Assembly: GCA_050246015.1 (NCBI GenBank)
Contig: JBFWWU010000002.1
Coordinates: 309,443 to 373,442 of the forward strand
DNA from: JTS-AC122 sp050246015
Lineage (GTDB): Bacteria; Planctomycetota; Phycisphaerae; Phycisphaerales; UBA1924
Direction of reading: 5' to 3'
Length of the DNA: 64,000 bases
The first letter of the stretch is position 1, and every line of letters begins with the position of its first letter. The notes below the pieces were generated by a model that saw only the letters and a list, made by a program, of their open reading frames with translations, did not search any database and had not been told where the DNA came from. Shown piece after piece: positions 50,587 to 58,583 of this stretch. A program made the translations under genes and the position numbers.

Positions 50587-53528
50587 GTCAATCCCCGCGA
50601 GGACCGCGGACATCCCCGATCGAAAAGTTCCTGGGGCGCGAGGCGCTTCTCATGGGCCCGCTGGGGCTCCTGGGGGTCAGCCCCGAATCGTGCACGGACG
50701 AGCAGATCGTGGTGTCGCTCGAGCGGCAGCTTGACCGGGTCTCGCAGCACGCCGAGGGCGACACCCCCGAGGCCGACGAGGTACGTCTGGCCCTGCACGC
50801 GGCGGCGGCGCAGTTGCTGGACAAGAACGTCCGGCGGCACGTGCTGGCGCGGTTGGGGGTCTCGATGCCGGAGGGGTCCGCCAGCGACGCCGGGGCATCC
50901 GCGCCGAGCGCCACGTCCCTGGAACAAGACGCGATCCTCACGCTCGCGATGTACGGGGGGTGGAACCAGCGGTCGATCCAGCGGCTCGCCGCGATCGCGC
51001 ACGCCCGAGGCCTCAGCAGCGCGGCGATGGCGCAGTCGCTGCAACATCTCGCGGCCAAGCGCCGGCGGCCGGCTTCGGCGCGGCGCGCAGGAGCGGCGGG
51101 CCAGGCGGGGGCGCGGCCACACTCGCCCGCGTCCTCCGACCCGGCTGGCCCACCGGAGGGCGGAGCGACAAGCGAATCGGAGTTGCAGGATTGGCACGAC
51201 GCCCAAGCACGCCGCTACATCCGCAACTTTGTGCTCGGAGCGGGCGGCGCCCTCGTCGTCCTGATCGGGCTGACGGTGTATCTCGTGATGTTGCTGGTGG
51301 ATGCGGGATCGGGTACCAGGCCGCCGGCGCCCGCAACGGGACAAACGGCGCCCAACGCTCCGCCGCCCGGAACCACCGGGGCGCCGACGTTCGCGCCGCC
51401 GAGTGGTTTGCCGGCAAGCGTCGCGACGGACCCCGATCCTGAAGCCACGCCGGCGACGGGAAAAGCAGCGGCAACGGGAAACGCACGCGAGGATGGATAC
51501 GTCGATCCGCTGCTGGTCGTTCGGACGCTGCGCGACGCGGCCTCCCAGGCCCGTTCGGCACCCGACGAATCGCTGCCGAAGTTCCTGGGCGCGCTGCAAT
51601 CGCTGATGTCCAGATGGTGCCGGTTCGATCCACAGCAGCGGCTGGCGGCGGATTCCGCGGTCGTGGATTACCTCTACGCGATCGCCGGCGCGCCGAGTGC
51701 GGCGGAGTCGGCGATCGCGCCGATCATCCAGGGGGTCCGGCAACTGCCCGACAGTCAAACACGCGACGCGACGATCGGACCCGGGGACATCTGGCCATCC
51801 GTGTGGGCGGCGGGATTCCTGACGCGGGCCAGCCGCGAGCGAGAGTTGCCGGCGAACGTGTCGAACGCGATCGAAGCGGCGCTGTCGGCGGCGATCGGGG
51901 CGGACCGCCCGCGGCTGGACGCGAAGTTCGAGAGCGGCGCCATCCCGGCGCTGCGACGGATCCCGGCGGCACTGCTGCGGTGGCACACGGCCAGCGCCCG
52001 GACCAAGGAGGCACCGCTTACCTCGGGCGCGCCGCTGGCGCCCTGGATCGAGGCCGTGACGGCGATCGCGGGCGCGGATGCCAATCTCCGCGAACGATTG
52101 CTCGCCGAGGGGCTTGAGCAGGTCTTGCTGTCGGCCCCGGAACCTCGGGAAGACAAGTTCGTCTTCGAGGCCATCGGGGAACTGGGCACCGAGATCAAAT
52201 GGCGCAAAGGAGGCCCGGCGCGGGCTCGACTGCTGGCCTGGTTCAAGGATGAGCGCGTGAGCATCGCCGATCTGCAAACACTGACGGGCGTGATCGCGAC
52301 GCGGTCCGCCGCCGAGGGCGTCGATCCGATGATGGTGCTTTCGTCCGGCGCGAGCGGCTCGGACCGCGAGCGCCTCCGCGGGCAATACGTCAAGGCCTGG
52401 GGCGAGACCGGGGTCGGGCCGGCTGGAGAGACCACCACGAAATGGATCGAGGCGGCCCGCGCCGAAATCGCTCGCAGCGAATCGTTGGACGGAGAGATCG
52501 CCTGGCTCGAGTGCGCCGCCCGTCTGGCGGAACTGAACGAGGCGGCGACCAAACTGTGGCGAGGTGAGGTCGAAGTGGTCGCGGGCATGGTCGAGAACGC
52601 GGGTGTCGCCGCCGACACGGCCCGCGCCGGGACGATCGGCACCGTCACCGGCGCCCCCCGCCCGCCGCAGCCGGCGTTCGTGCAGAGCGAAGGCGATGGG
52701 CGCTGGCTGGCGGCGTACCTGTCGGCCGGTCGGAGCATCCCCGAGCGCCTGCAGCGCTTGCGGGAACTGGAAGAGAGCGCGGATCCCATCGGTCAAGCAG
52801 ACGCCGAGCTGCTCGTCGAACTCGCGTGCCTGGAAACGCCGTCGGAGGTTCGCTCCGCGGCGCAGCGCGTCGTGCTGAAGTACTCGCACCTGCCCGTGAT
52901 CGTGAACGGGCTGCTGAAAACCCTGCCGCGGGCGCCGAAGTACTCAACGGTCTCGCGGATGATCGAGAACGTGGTGCACGAGCCGCTCCCGCGGGCGACC
53001 GACCCGGCGTGGGAATACGAAGCCCGGCGGGCGCTGGTGCAGCGCCTGCTGGAACTCATGGCGCAGAACGGGGATCAGGCGGCGGTCAACGACCTGGCTT
53101 CTCTGGTCTTCGAGTCCTACGCCGCCCGGGCCGGGCTCGAACCTCCTTCCGATGATGCGGCGCTCGACGCCCAGAGCGGCGCCAATGCGTCGGCGGCCCT
53201 GTGGCGGCAGTGGCGCCGATCCGCCGAGGCCGTCAGCCCCAACCCGATGGCGCCGGTCTCGCTCGAAGCCATTGATCGCCGCTACGCCGGACGGGTGTCG
53301 CTGGCGTCGGGCCCGATCCAGCGCTTCGCGGCGGACCAGGTGAGCATCGCCGAACTCATGGCCTACGTCGTGTCGGCCGAGCCCGGGAACGGCGCACGTG
53401 ACACGGGACAAGTGGTGCAAGACCTGACGTCGGCGCGGCGTGAAGCAACGCATGTCTTTGAGCAACTCATGATCGTCGAGCGCGCGATGCTGCGCCTCTG
53501 GCTTGTCAGGTTCGAGGTGTCCCCATGA
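50583..53528 (+). CDS. Large single-span membrane protein
   Basis: 981 residues, no family recognised. Residues 1-200 are soluble, probably cytoplasmic, with small helical segments (PIEKFLGREALLMGPLGLLG) and a basic low-complexity stretch near 150-190. One membrane helix lies near 220-243 (FVLGAGGALVVLIGLTVYLVMLLV). A Pro/Gly-rich linker (245-300) leads to a periplasmic helical domain of about 680 residues with repeated Ala/Arg-rich helices. In topology it resembles a coupling or scaffold component. Overlaps of 4 bases link it to the genes on both sides. Confidence 0.75.
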   Translation: MSQSPRGPRTSPIEKFLGREALLMGPLGLLGVSPESCTDEQIVVSLERQLDRVSQHAEGDTPEADEVRLALHAAAAQLLDKNVRRHVLARLGVSMPEGSASDAGASAPSATSLEQDAILTLAMYGGWNQRSIQRLAAIAHARGLSSAAMAQSLQHLAAKRRRPASARRAGAAGQAGARPHSPASSDPAGPPEGGATSESELQDWHDAQARRYIRNFVLGAGGALVVLIGLTVYLVMLLVDAGSGTRPPAPATGQTAPNAPPPGTTGAPTFAPPSGLPASVATDPDPEATPATGKAAATGNAREDGYVDPLLVVRTLRDAASQARSAPDESLPKFLGALQSLMSRWCRFDPQQRLAADSAVVDYLYAIAGAPSAAESAIAPIIQGVRQLPDSQTRDATIGPGDIWPSVWAAGFLTRASRERELPANVSNAIEAALSAAIGADRPRLDAKFESGAIPALRRIPAALLRWHTASARTKEAPLTSGAPLAPWIEAVTAIAGADANLRERLLAEGLEQVLLSAPEPREDKFVFEAIGELGTEIKWRKGGPARARLLAWFKDERVSIADLQTLTGVIATRSAAEGVDPMMVLSSGASGSDRERLRGQYVKAWGETGVGPAGETTTKWIEAARAEIARSESLDGEIAWLECAARLAELNEAATKLWRGEVEVVAGMVENAGVAADTARAGTIGTVTGAPRPPQPAFVQSEGDGRWLAAYLSAGRSIPERLQRLRELEESADPIGQADAELLVELACLETPSEVRSAAQRVVLKYSHLPVIVNGLLKTLPRAPKYSTVSRMIENVVHEPLPRATDPAWEYEARRALVQRLLELMAQNGDQAAVNDLASLVFESYAARAGLEPPSDDAALDAQSGANASAALWRQWRRSAEAVSPNPMAPVSLEAIDRRYAGRVSLASGPIQRFAADQVSIAELMAYVVSAEPGNGARDTGQVVQDLTSARREATHVFEQLMIVERAMLRLWLVRFEVSP

Positions 53529-54523
53529 AGAAGCGGGCGTGTTTGCTCCGGTGCGGACGGCGCGGCTCCCGGGCTCTGGCATTTGCCGCGGGGGCAGTGC
53601 TTCTGGGAGCGCTCGCGGGGATCTCTGCTGGCCCCCGGGCGCAGCCGGTGGACCCGCCGACGCTCCAGCCGGCCGAGCCGGCCTCTACCAGCGCCGGGCC
53701 TGATGCGGCGCGCACCTGGAGCGCGCCGCTCTCGGCGCTCGCCCCGGAGCAGCCGATCGGGTACTTCCTGCTCGCCGAAGAGGTCGCGTCGGAAGCCGGC
53801 GACGTGGAATCTGTGAATCTCGCGCGCCGGCTATTCGTGCTGGCGTATGAACTGAACCAGCGCGCGGACGTCGCGACGCGCGTGCCGACGCTGCCGACGA
53901 GCGTGTGCCTCGCGCTGGCGTCGATCGCGACGCGTGATGACGAGCGTCGCTGGCTGCTGGCGCTGGCGCAGTCGTTCAGCGAGCCGCTCGGCTTTGGACC
54001 CGCGGACGCAAGCGCGGCGCCGACGGCCCCGCGCGAGGCGCCGGTGGATATCCGCCTCGACGCCGCGAGCGTGCTGGGGCTGTGCCGCGCGGGCGACGCG
54101 CGCCGCGCCGAGACGCTGCTCGAAAAGCCGGGCGTCTACGACCTGCTCCGACAGGTGGACGTGTCGCGCGGAACCATGTTCTCCATCGAGTCGTTCATCG
54201 AGCGCTCGCGGCGGGATTGGCCGGTCTGCCCGCAGTGCCGGAACCGGCGCGCCGTTCCATCGGGTGGCAAGAACGGACAGATGACCCTGTGCGACACCTG
54301 CCGCGGCACGCCCGGAGTCCGGCTGACCGATGTCGAGTTGATCTACCAGTTGCGCGTTGAGTCGGCCCTGCTGGCCGGCACGCAGCGCTCGTGGGCCGCC
54401 CAGTTGTTCACCGACGGGGGCGCGCCGCTGCGCGATCTGGACGCGGGCGACCTCGCGGCGACCTACGACGTCGATGCCGCCAAGCCCTTCTGGAGACAGG
54501 GGACCTGGACATCCACGCGATAG
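53525..54523 (+). CDS. Secreted protein with a zinc-ribbon-like four-cysteine motif
   Basis: 332 residues. Signal peptide about residues 17-38 (ALAFAAGAVLLGALAGISAG). The main part is helical. Near residue 235 a zinc-ribbon-like site has CPQCRNRR and CDTCRG, two CxxC pairs. The site may bind zinc or form disulfides, since the protein is exported. It is the last gene of the operon; the next feature is tRNA-Val, 188 bases on. Confidence 0.7.
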   Translation: MKKRACLLRCGRRGSRALAFAAGAVLLGALAGISAGPRAQPVDPPTLQPAEPASTSAGPDAARTWSAPLSALAPEQPIGYFLLAEEVASEAGDVESVNLARRLFVLAYELNQRADVATRVPTLPTSVCLALASIATRDDERRWLLALAQSFSEPLGFGPADASAAPTAPREAPVDIRLDAASVLGLCRAGDARRAETLLEKPGVYDLLRQVDVSRGTMFSIESFIERSRRDWPVCPQCRNRRAVPSGGKNGQMTLCDTCRGTPGVRLTDVELIYQLRVESALLAGTQRSWAAQLFTDGGAPLRDLDAGDLAATYDVDAAKPFWRQGTWTSTR

Positions 54524-54711
54524 TTCGGCGCTGGGGCCTTCCGCACAGAGTGCGACAGCGCGACACGCTCGCCCCGCTCGGGCCGGCGGTCTGGCCTCCC
54601 GGTATGGTCCGGCGCCTCGCCCCGATGTGGTCAGCGCCGACGAGGCCGATATACTTGATGCCGAGCCGATCGACAAGCGCGGTCGGCGGAGAACTCGGAG
54701 ACATCGATTTC

Positions 54712-54785
54712 GGGCGATTGGCGCAGTTGGCTAGCGCGCATGCATGACACGCATGAGGTCACTGGTTCGAATCCAGTATCGCCCA
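54712..54785 (+). tRNA. tRNA-Val (anticodon GAC)
   Basis: A full cloverleaf: 7-bp acceptor (54712-54718 with 54778-54784), 4-bp D stem, 5-bp anticodon stem (54739-54743 with 54751-54755) with anticodon GAC at 54746-54748, 5-base variable region and 5-bp T stem with loop TTCGAAT. The discriminator base is A (54785) and CCA is not encoded. Anticodon GAC reads GUC/GUU valine codons. Confidence 0.95.
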
Positions 54786-54941
54786 CTTTCCGGTTTTGCA
54801 GTCCCTTCGCGTTCGCTCGCGTCGGCTTGCGAAACCTCAGCAAAACAAGGGCTCTTCGACGATTCCCGCGAAGCGTGCACCTTCCGCGGATGCTACCCCA
54901 GAAATCCACTGCGGGAAGTGAGCAGCCTTTGGATGAACGCG

Positions 54942-54970
54942 AAAAAGCGACTCCGGCAAGCCGGAGTCGC
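54942..54970 (-). terminator. Rho-independent terminator for the dockerin-type gene
   Basis: A perfect 11-bp stem (54947-54957 with 54960-54970) and a 2-base loop. On the minus strand it is followed by five T (54946-54942). It lies 51 bases after the stop at 55021. Confidence 0.9.
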
Positions 54971-55020
54971 GCGGTGGGTTGGCGTTCGCCCTTCAACGGA
55001 ACAGGCGTGGAAGGTTCGGT

Positions 55021-56523
55021 TCAGCAGCCGGTGAAGAAGGCGGCGATGAAGTCGAAGAAGTCCTGGGAGTTGCTGACGCCGTCGCTGTTGAAGTCAGACG
55101 ACGGGGCCTGCGCGAAGAACGCGGTCAGGAAGTCGAAGAAGTCCTGTGAGTTGAGGATGCCGTCGTGGTTGAAATCGGCGGCGCACGGCGGGATGAAATC
55201 GATGTGGAGGTCGCCCGTGCCCCGATTGGTCTGGTACCCGCCAACGCGGATGTAATAGTCAAACCCGGCGGTCACGGGGATGTTCGCCATGCGAGACTGG
55301 AGCGAGCAGCCGTCGTCGTTGCAACCGACATACGTCGAGTGGCCCTCGCACGGAGCGTTGATGTACATGGCGAGCTTGGTGTCAAACCCGGAGCCGCAGG
55401 TGTCAATGGTGACGGCGCCGGACTGGGCCGGGGTATAGACGTACCAGAGGTCGCCGTTGACCTGCATGTCGGCGCCGTTGTTGGAGCACTGAGCGAGCGT
55501 CGGGCCGTCGGTGGTGGCGAGGCGGTTGTCGAACGGGTACGTGCCCTCGGTGACCGCCATCGCGTCGGCGCAGCGATCGTTGGTGGGGCCGACGTTGAGC
55601 ACGTAGTCGCCGATCGCTTCGTCGAAGCCGGAGAGGCGGATGTAGTAGGTATGGCCGGTGACGGCGTTGATGGTGAGGAGGCTGTCGCGCACCCCGCAGC
55701 CCTGCCCGGCTGGGGCGTCGTCGTTGCACTGCACCTGGAGTCCGGTGCCGCTGGGGCAGGAGTTGGTGTCGTACACCGAGAGGACGGTGTCGAAGGATGA
55801 CCCGCAGGTGGAGATGGTGAGCGGGGCGCTGGCGATCGCGGTGTACTTGTACCAGACGCTGGGCGTCAGGTTGGACGTGCCGCAGGTCGCCTGCCCGTCG
55901 TTGGTGGCGTGGGCGGTGTTTCCGGAGTGCACACCGTTGCCGACGACGCGGGCGAACTCGCACCGATCGTTGCCGGGGTGAAACTCGACGGAGTAGGAAC
56001 CGCTCATGTCGCCGTAGGGGAGGAAGCCGTTGAGGTTCAGCCGGTACTGCCCGGCCGCCACGTGCACGAGGTTGGGGAAGTTGCCACCCACGACATAGGC
56101 GTTGGTGACGCGGTTGCGCACGTCAAGATCGATCGAGCCGCCGGGAGAGTTGAGCGAGAATCCGCCGGTGTACTCGATATCCAGGTCGGTGCCGGCATCG
56201 AAGTCCACGACGGTGGAGACGTCGGCCCAGCCGGCCTCGAACTGAGATTGCGCGAAGGAATGCGCGTTGAATGACCCGCTGAGGATCCAGTTGGAAAGCC
56301 CCCACTGGGTGTGGGCATCGACGTGCCCGCTGTTGGCGAAGTTGCGCGAGGCGCTGAGGTTGGCGCTGGAGGTGTTGGTGGAGGTCTGTTCCGTGCTGCC
56401 CGAGCCGTCACCGGCGGTGGCGCGGGCCAGGGCCGTTGCCGAGACGACGTTGACCTGCGCCTGAGCGGAAAGGGCCAGACCGGAAACTGCGAGCAGAGCG
56501 ATAGCAAGGGTCCGCGTGGACAT
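55021..56523 (-). CDS. Secreted protein with C-terminal dockerin-like (GC-type) domain
   Basis: 500 residues. Signal peptide 1-22 (RTLAIALLAVSGLALSAQA). Residues 23-185 look like a beta-sandwich, followed by two repeated Cys-containing beta domains (each near NDRCEFARVVGNG / NDRCADAMAVTEG and later a FDTVLSVYDTN / FDTKLAMYINA strand). The last 55 residues are two EF-hand-like calcium loops (DFNHDGILNSQDFFDF and DFNSDGVSNSQDFFDF) ending in Gly-Cys. This is the GC-type dockerin-like anchor domain seen in Phycisphaerae, and probably a sorting or attachment signal. An internal duplication of the beta domain is visible. Confidence 0.85.
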   Translation of the reverse strand: MSTRTLAIALLAVSGLALSAQAQVNVVSATALARATAGDGSGSTEQTSTNTSSANLSASRNFANSGHVDAHTQWGLSNWILSGSFNAHSFAQSQFEAGWADVSTVVDFDAGTDLDIEYTGGFSLNSPGGSIDLDVRNRVTNAYVVGGNFPNLVHVAAGQYRLNLNGFLPYGDMSGSYSVEFHPGNDRCEFARVVGNGVHSGNTAHATNDGQATCGTSNLTPSVWYKYTAIASAPLTISTCGSSFDTVLSVYDTNSCPSGTGLQVQCNDDAPAGQGCGVRDSLLTINAVTGHTYYIRLSGFDEAIGDYVLNVGPTNDRCADAMAVTEGTYPFDNRLATTDGPTLAQCSNNGADMQVNGDLWYVYTPAQSGAVTIDTCGSGFDTKLAMYINAPCEGHSTYVGCNDDGCSLQSRMANIPVTAGFDYYIRVGGYQTNRGTGDLHIDFIPPCAADFNHDGILNSQDFFDFLTAFFAQAPSSDFNSDGVSNSQDFFDFIAAFFTGC

Positions 56524-56762
56524 TGAGTGAATCTCCTGTGTTCAAGTACGGGTTTGAGGGTGTGTGTGACCGCGGCACCCATGCCGCTGCCATCCATGCG
56601 CCGTCGCCCGGGCGAGTGGCTAACTCCCTCACACAATTCCATGACTCGCGGGAACCGCATACCTAACCGGAGCAGAATACGTCCCGCCCGGCATGCAGCG
56701 CGCGCGTGTTCCGGCGGTCGCGCGGGGTCATCCGTCGAACTCGCCCGAACTCGCTTGGCCGC
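56524..56762. other. Intergenic region
   Basis: About 239 bases between the M14 peptidase and the dockerin-type gene on the same strand. No coding frame, terminator or RNA is supported. It should contain the promoter of the dockerin-type gene. Confidence 0.3.
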
Positions 56763-58583
56763 CTACTTCGCGGGCTCGGCGAGTTTCACGCTCGTGTCAA
56801 GCGTCTTGATCTTCTGGCCCTGGTAGCGAACGACGAACTCATCGCCCACATTGCCCTTCACGTAGTACCGCACGATGACGCGCCCCTTGCTCGGCACGCC
56901 CGAGTGCATCTGAAGCCGCCACGGCTCGAATCGCACCAGCCCCGGCTGCTTGTCGTTCCAGTCCGAGAGCGTCCCGGCCGCGAGCACCCGCGACGATGCC
57001 TGCCCCTCGGGTTCGCCCGCGCCGCGACAAGTCATGATGTCGGCGTGGCCGATGCGGTTATTCCGCGCGATGCCGCTGCGACTGGGAATCAGGTTCTCGT
57101 TCTTGATCTCGATGGTCAGCATCCACACGTCCGCCGTCCCCGCCACGCGCTCCGTGGCGACCCGATCCACCTTGATCAGCGGCATCTGGTCCGCGTGGTA
57201 CTTCGTGAACGCGAAGTTGCGATGCAGTTCTTCTTCCAGCATGAACGTCGGCGTCACCCGGCTGGCCCACTTGTTCGGCCCGCCGATGAGCACCTTCCCC
57301 CACTTGGGATGCTCATATTCCGTGTAGTCCTTGAACACCTGACCGAAGTTGATCCGGTCGCGCCAGATCCAGTCTCGCTCGGTCTCGTCGCCCCCTTCGC
57401 GGTAGAAGTACTTGTTGTCGTTCCACATCTCGTTGGTGAAGGAGAAGATCCCCAGCCCCTCGGCGGTCCAGTTCACGAAACCCCCGTGCACGGTGTACAG
57501 ATCGCGGTAGATCACCATCGCCTTGTAATACGGCAGCATCTGCTCGCCGACGCGCTGGATCTCGTCGTACGCGGCGCGATCATCAAACGGGTAGGTGTTC
57601 TCGCGGTACGACGCGCCCGGGCCGCGCAGGATCATCCCGCCCGCGTTGTGGTACGACTGCACGCCGGCGATGTTGGGGTGCCCCAGGATGAACGCGCCGA
57701 TCGCCCGAGGCTCGGGGTTCGAGAACGGGAACTCGCCGGCGCCATTCTGGACATAGTCCGGTTGCCAGTCGCTGGGCCAGTTCCGGTTCATGTCATCGCC
57801 GCCCGGGCCGTCTTCATTGATCAGCCCGTCGCCGTCGTTGTCGATCCCCTCTGAACCCACGCGGCGCCATTCCCCCTTTTCGCCCGGCTTCACCCGGATG
57901 AACACCCGCGGATCCGTCTTGGAGCGCGTCCAATCGCCTTCGACGTGGTCTTCCTTCCACATGCTGGTAATCGAGCCGTCACCGTCCAGGTCGTCCGGCG
58001 GATCCTCGTCGGCGACGCCGTCCTCGTCGTCATCGACCGGGCGCTGGTTGCTGCGCGAACTGCTCGGATTGTTCGGCCCGCTGAACCAATACTCGCGCCC
58101 GTCGGGGTTCTGGCTCGGACACAGGTAGAACGCGACGTTGTCGAGCGTTTTGGTGATCTGCTCGTTGTTGCCGAACGCCTTGGTGAGATACCACAGCGAA
58201 TACACCACCGCCTCGCCGGCCTGGATCTCGTTCCCGTGCACGTTGCCGTCGATCCACATCGCGGGCTTGGACGTGTCGGGCCCGGTCGCGGGGTTGTTGA
58301 CGATCGCGACCCACAGGTCCCGCCCCTGCCCGGACTTGCCGATATTCTCCAGCCGCACGATATTCGGATACGCCGCGGCGATCGCCTTGACCTGCTGCTC
58401 CATCTCCGCGTACGTGTAGTACCGGTTCCATGAGATCGGGACCTTCGACGGGATGTCCTGCTGCGCCCGCGCCGCCGGCGCCGCGGCTCCCAGCATCAAC
58501 GCGACGCCCACCATCGCCGCCCGCGCCACCATCCGGCATCGACCCACGCCCAGGCTCCCTCTCCTTGATCGTCCAGTCTTCAT
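56763..58583 (-). CDS. Secreted M14-family zinc carboxypeptidase
   Basis: 606 residues. Signal peptide to about residue 40 (ending AARA). The M14 zinc site is intact: H116 and E119 in NVHGNE, H312 in QSYHNAGG, and catalytic E385 in SFTNEMW; R267 in DMNRNWP fits the substrate-binding Arg. Two Asp-rich loops (DDDEDGVADED, DNDGDGLINEDG) are calcium-loop-like inserts. The last 140 residues form a beta-rich accessory domain. AAGGAGG lies 8 bases before the ATG. It removes C-terminal residues from peptides outside the cell. It follows the inactive paralogue directly (stop TAG then ATG). Confidence 0.9.
   Translation of the reverse strand: MKTGRSRRGSLGVGRCRMVARAAMVGVALMLGAAAPAARAQQDIPSKVPISWNRYYTYAEMEQQVKAIAAAYPNIVRLENIGKSGQGRDLWVAIVNNPATGPDTSKPAMWIDGNVHGNEIQAGEAVVYSLWYLTKAFGNNEQITKTLDNVAFYLCPSQNPDGREYWFSGPNNPSSSRSNQRPVDDDEDGVADEDPPDDLDGDGSITSMWKEDHVEGDWTRSKTDPRVFIRVKPGEKGEWRRVGSEGIDNDGDGLINEDGPGGDDMNRNWPSDWQPDYVQNGAGEFPFSNPEPRAIGAFILGHPNIAGVQSYHNAGGMILRGPGASYRENTYPFDDRAAYDEIQRVGEQMLPYYKAMVIYRDLYTVHGGFVNWTAEGLGIFSFTNEMWNDNKYFYREGGDETERDWIWRDRINFGQVFKDYTEYEHPKWGKVLIGGPNKWASRVTPTFMLEEELHRNFAFTKYHADQMPLIKVDRVATERVAGTADVWMLTIEIKNENLIPSRSGIARNNRIGHADIMTCRGAGEPEGQASSRVLAAGTLSDWNDKQPGLVRFEPWRLQMHSGVPSKGRVIVRYYVKGNVGDEFVVRYQGQKIKTLDTSVKLAEPAK

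Noticed and set aside
48244..50613. Long minus-strand frame (789 residues) opposite the solenoid gene
   Set aside because: Arg/Pro/His-rich composition typical of antisense frames in GC-rich DNA; the plus strand has the signal peptide, coupling and normal codon use.
50379..52889. Minus-strand frame of 836 residues opposite the large membrane protein
   Set aside because: Same antisense artefact; no ribosome site and composition unlike a protein.
54712..54785. tRNA-Val as an integration site
   Set aside because: No integrase, direct repeat of the tRNA 3' end or compositional change was seen around it.
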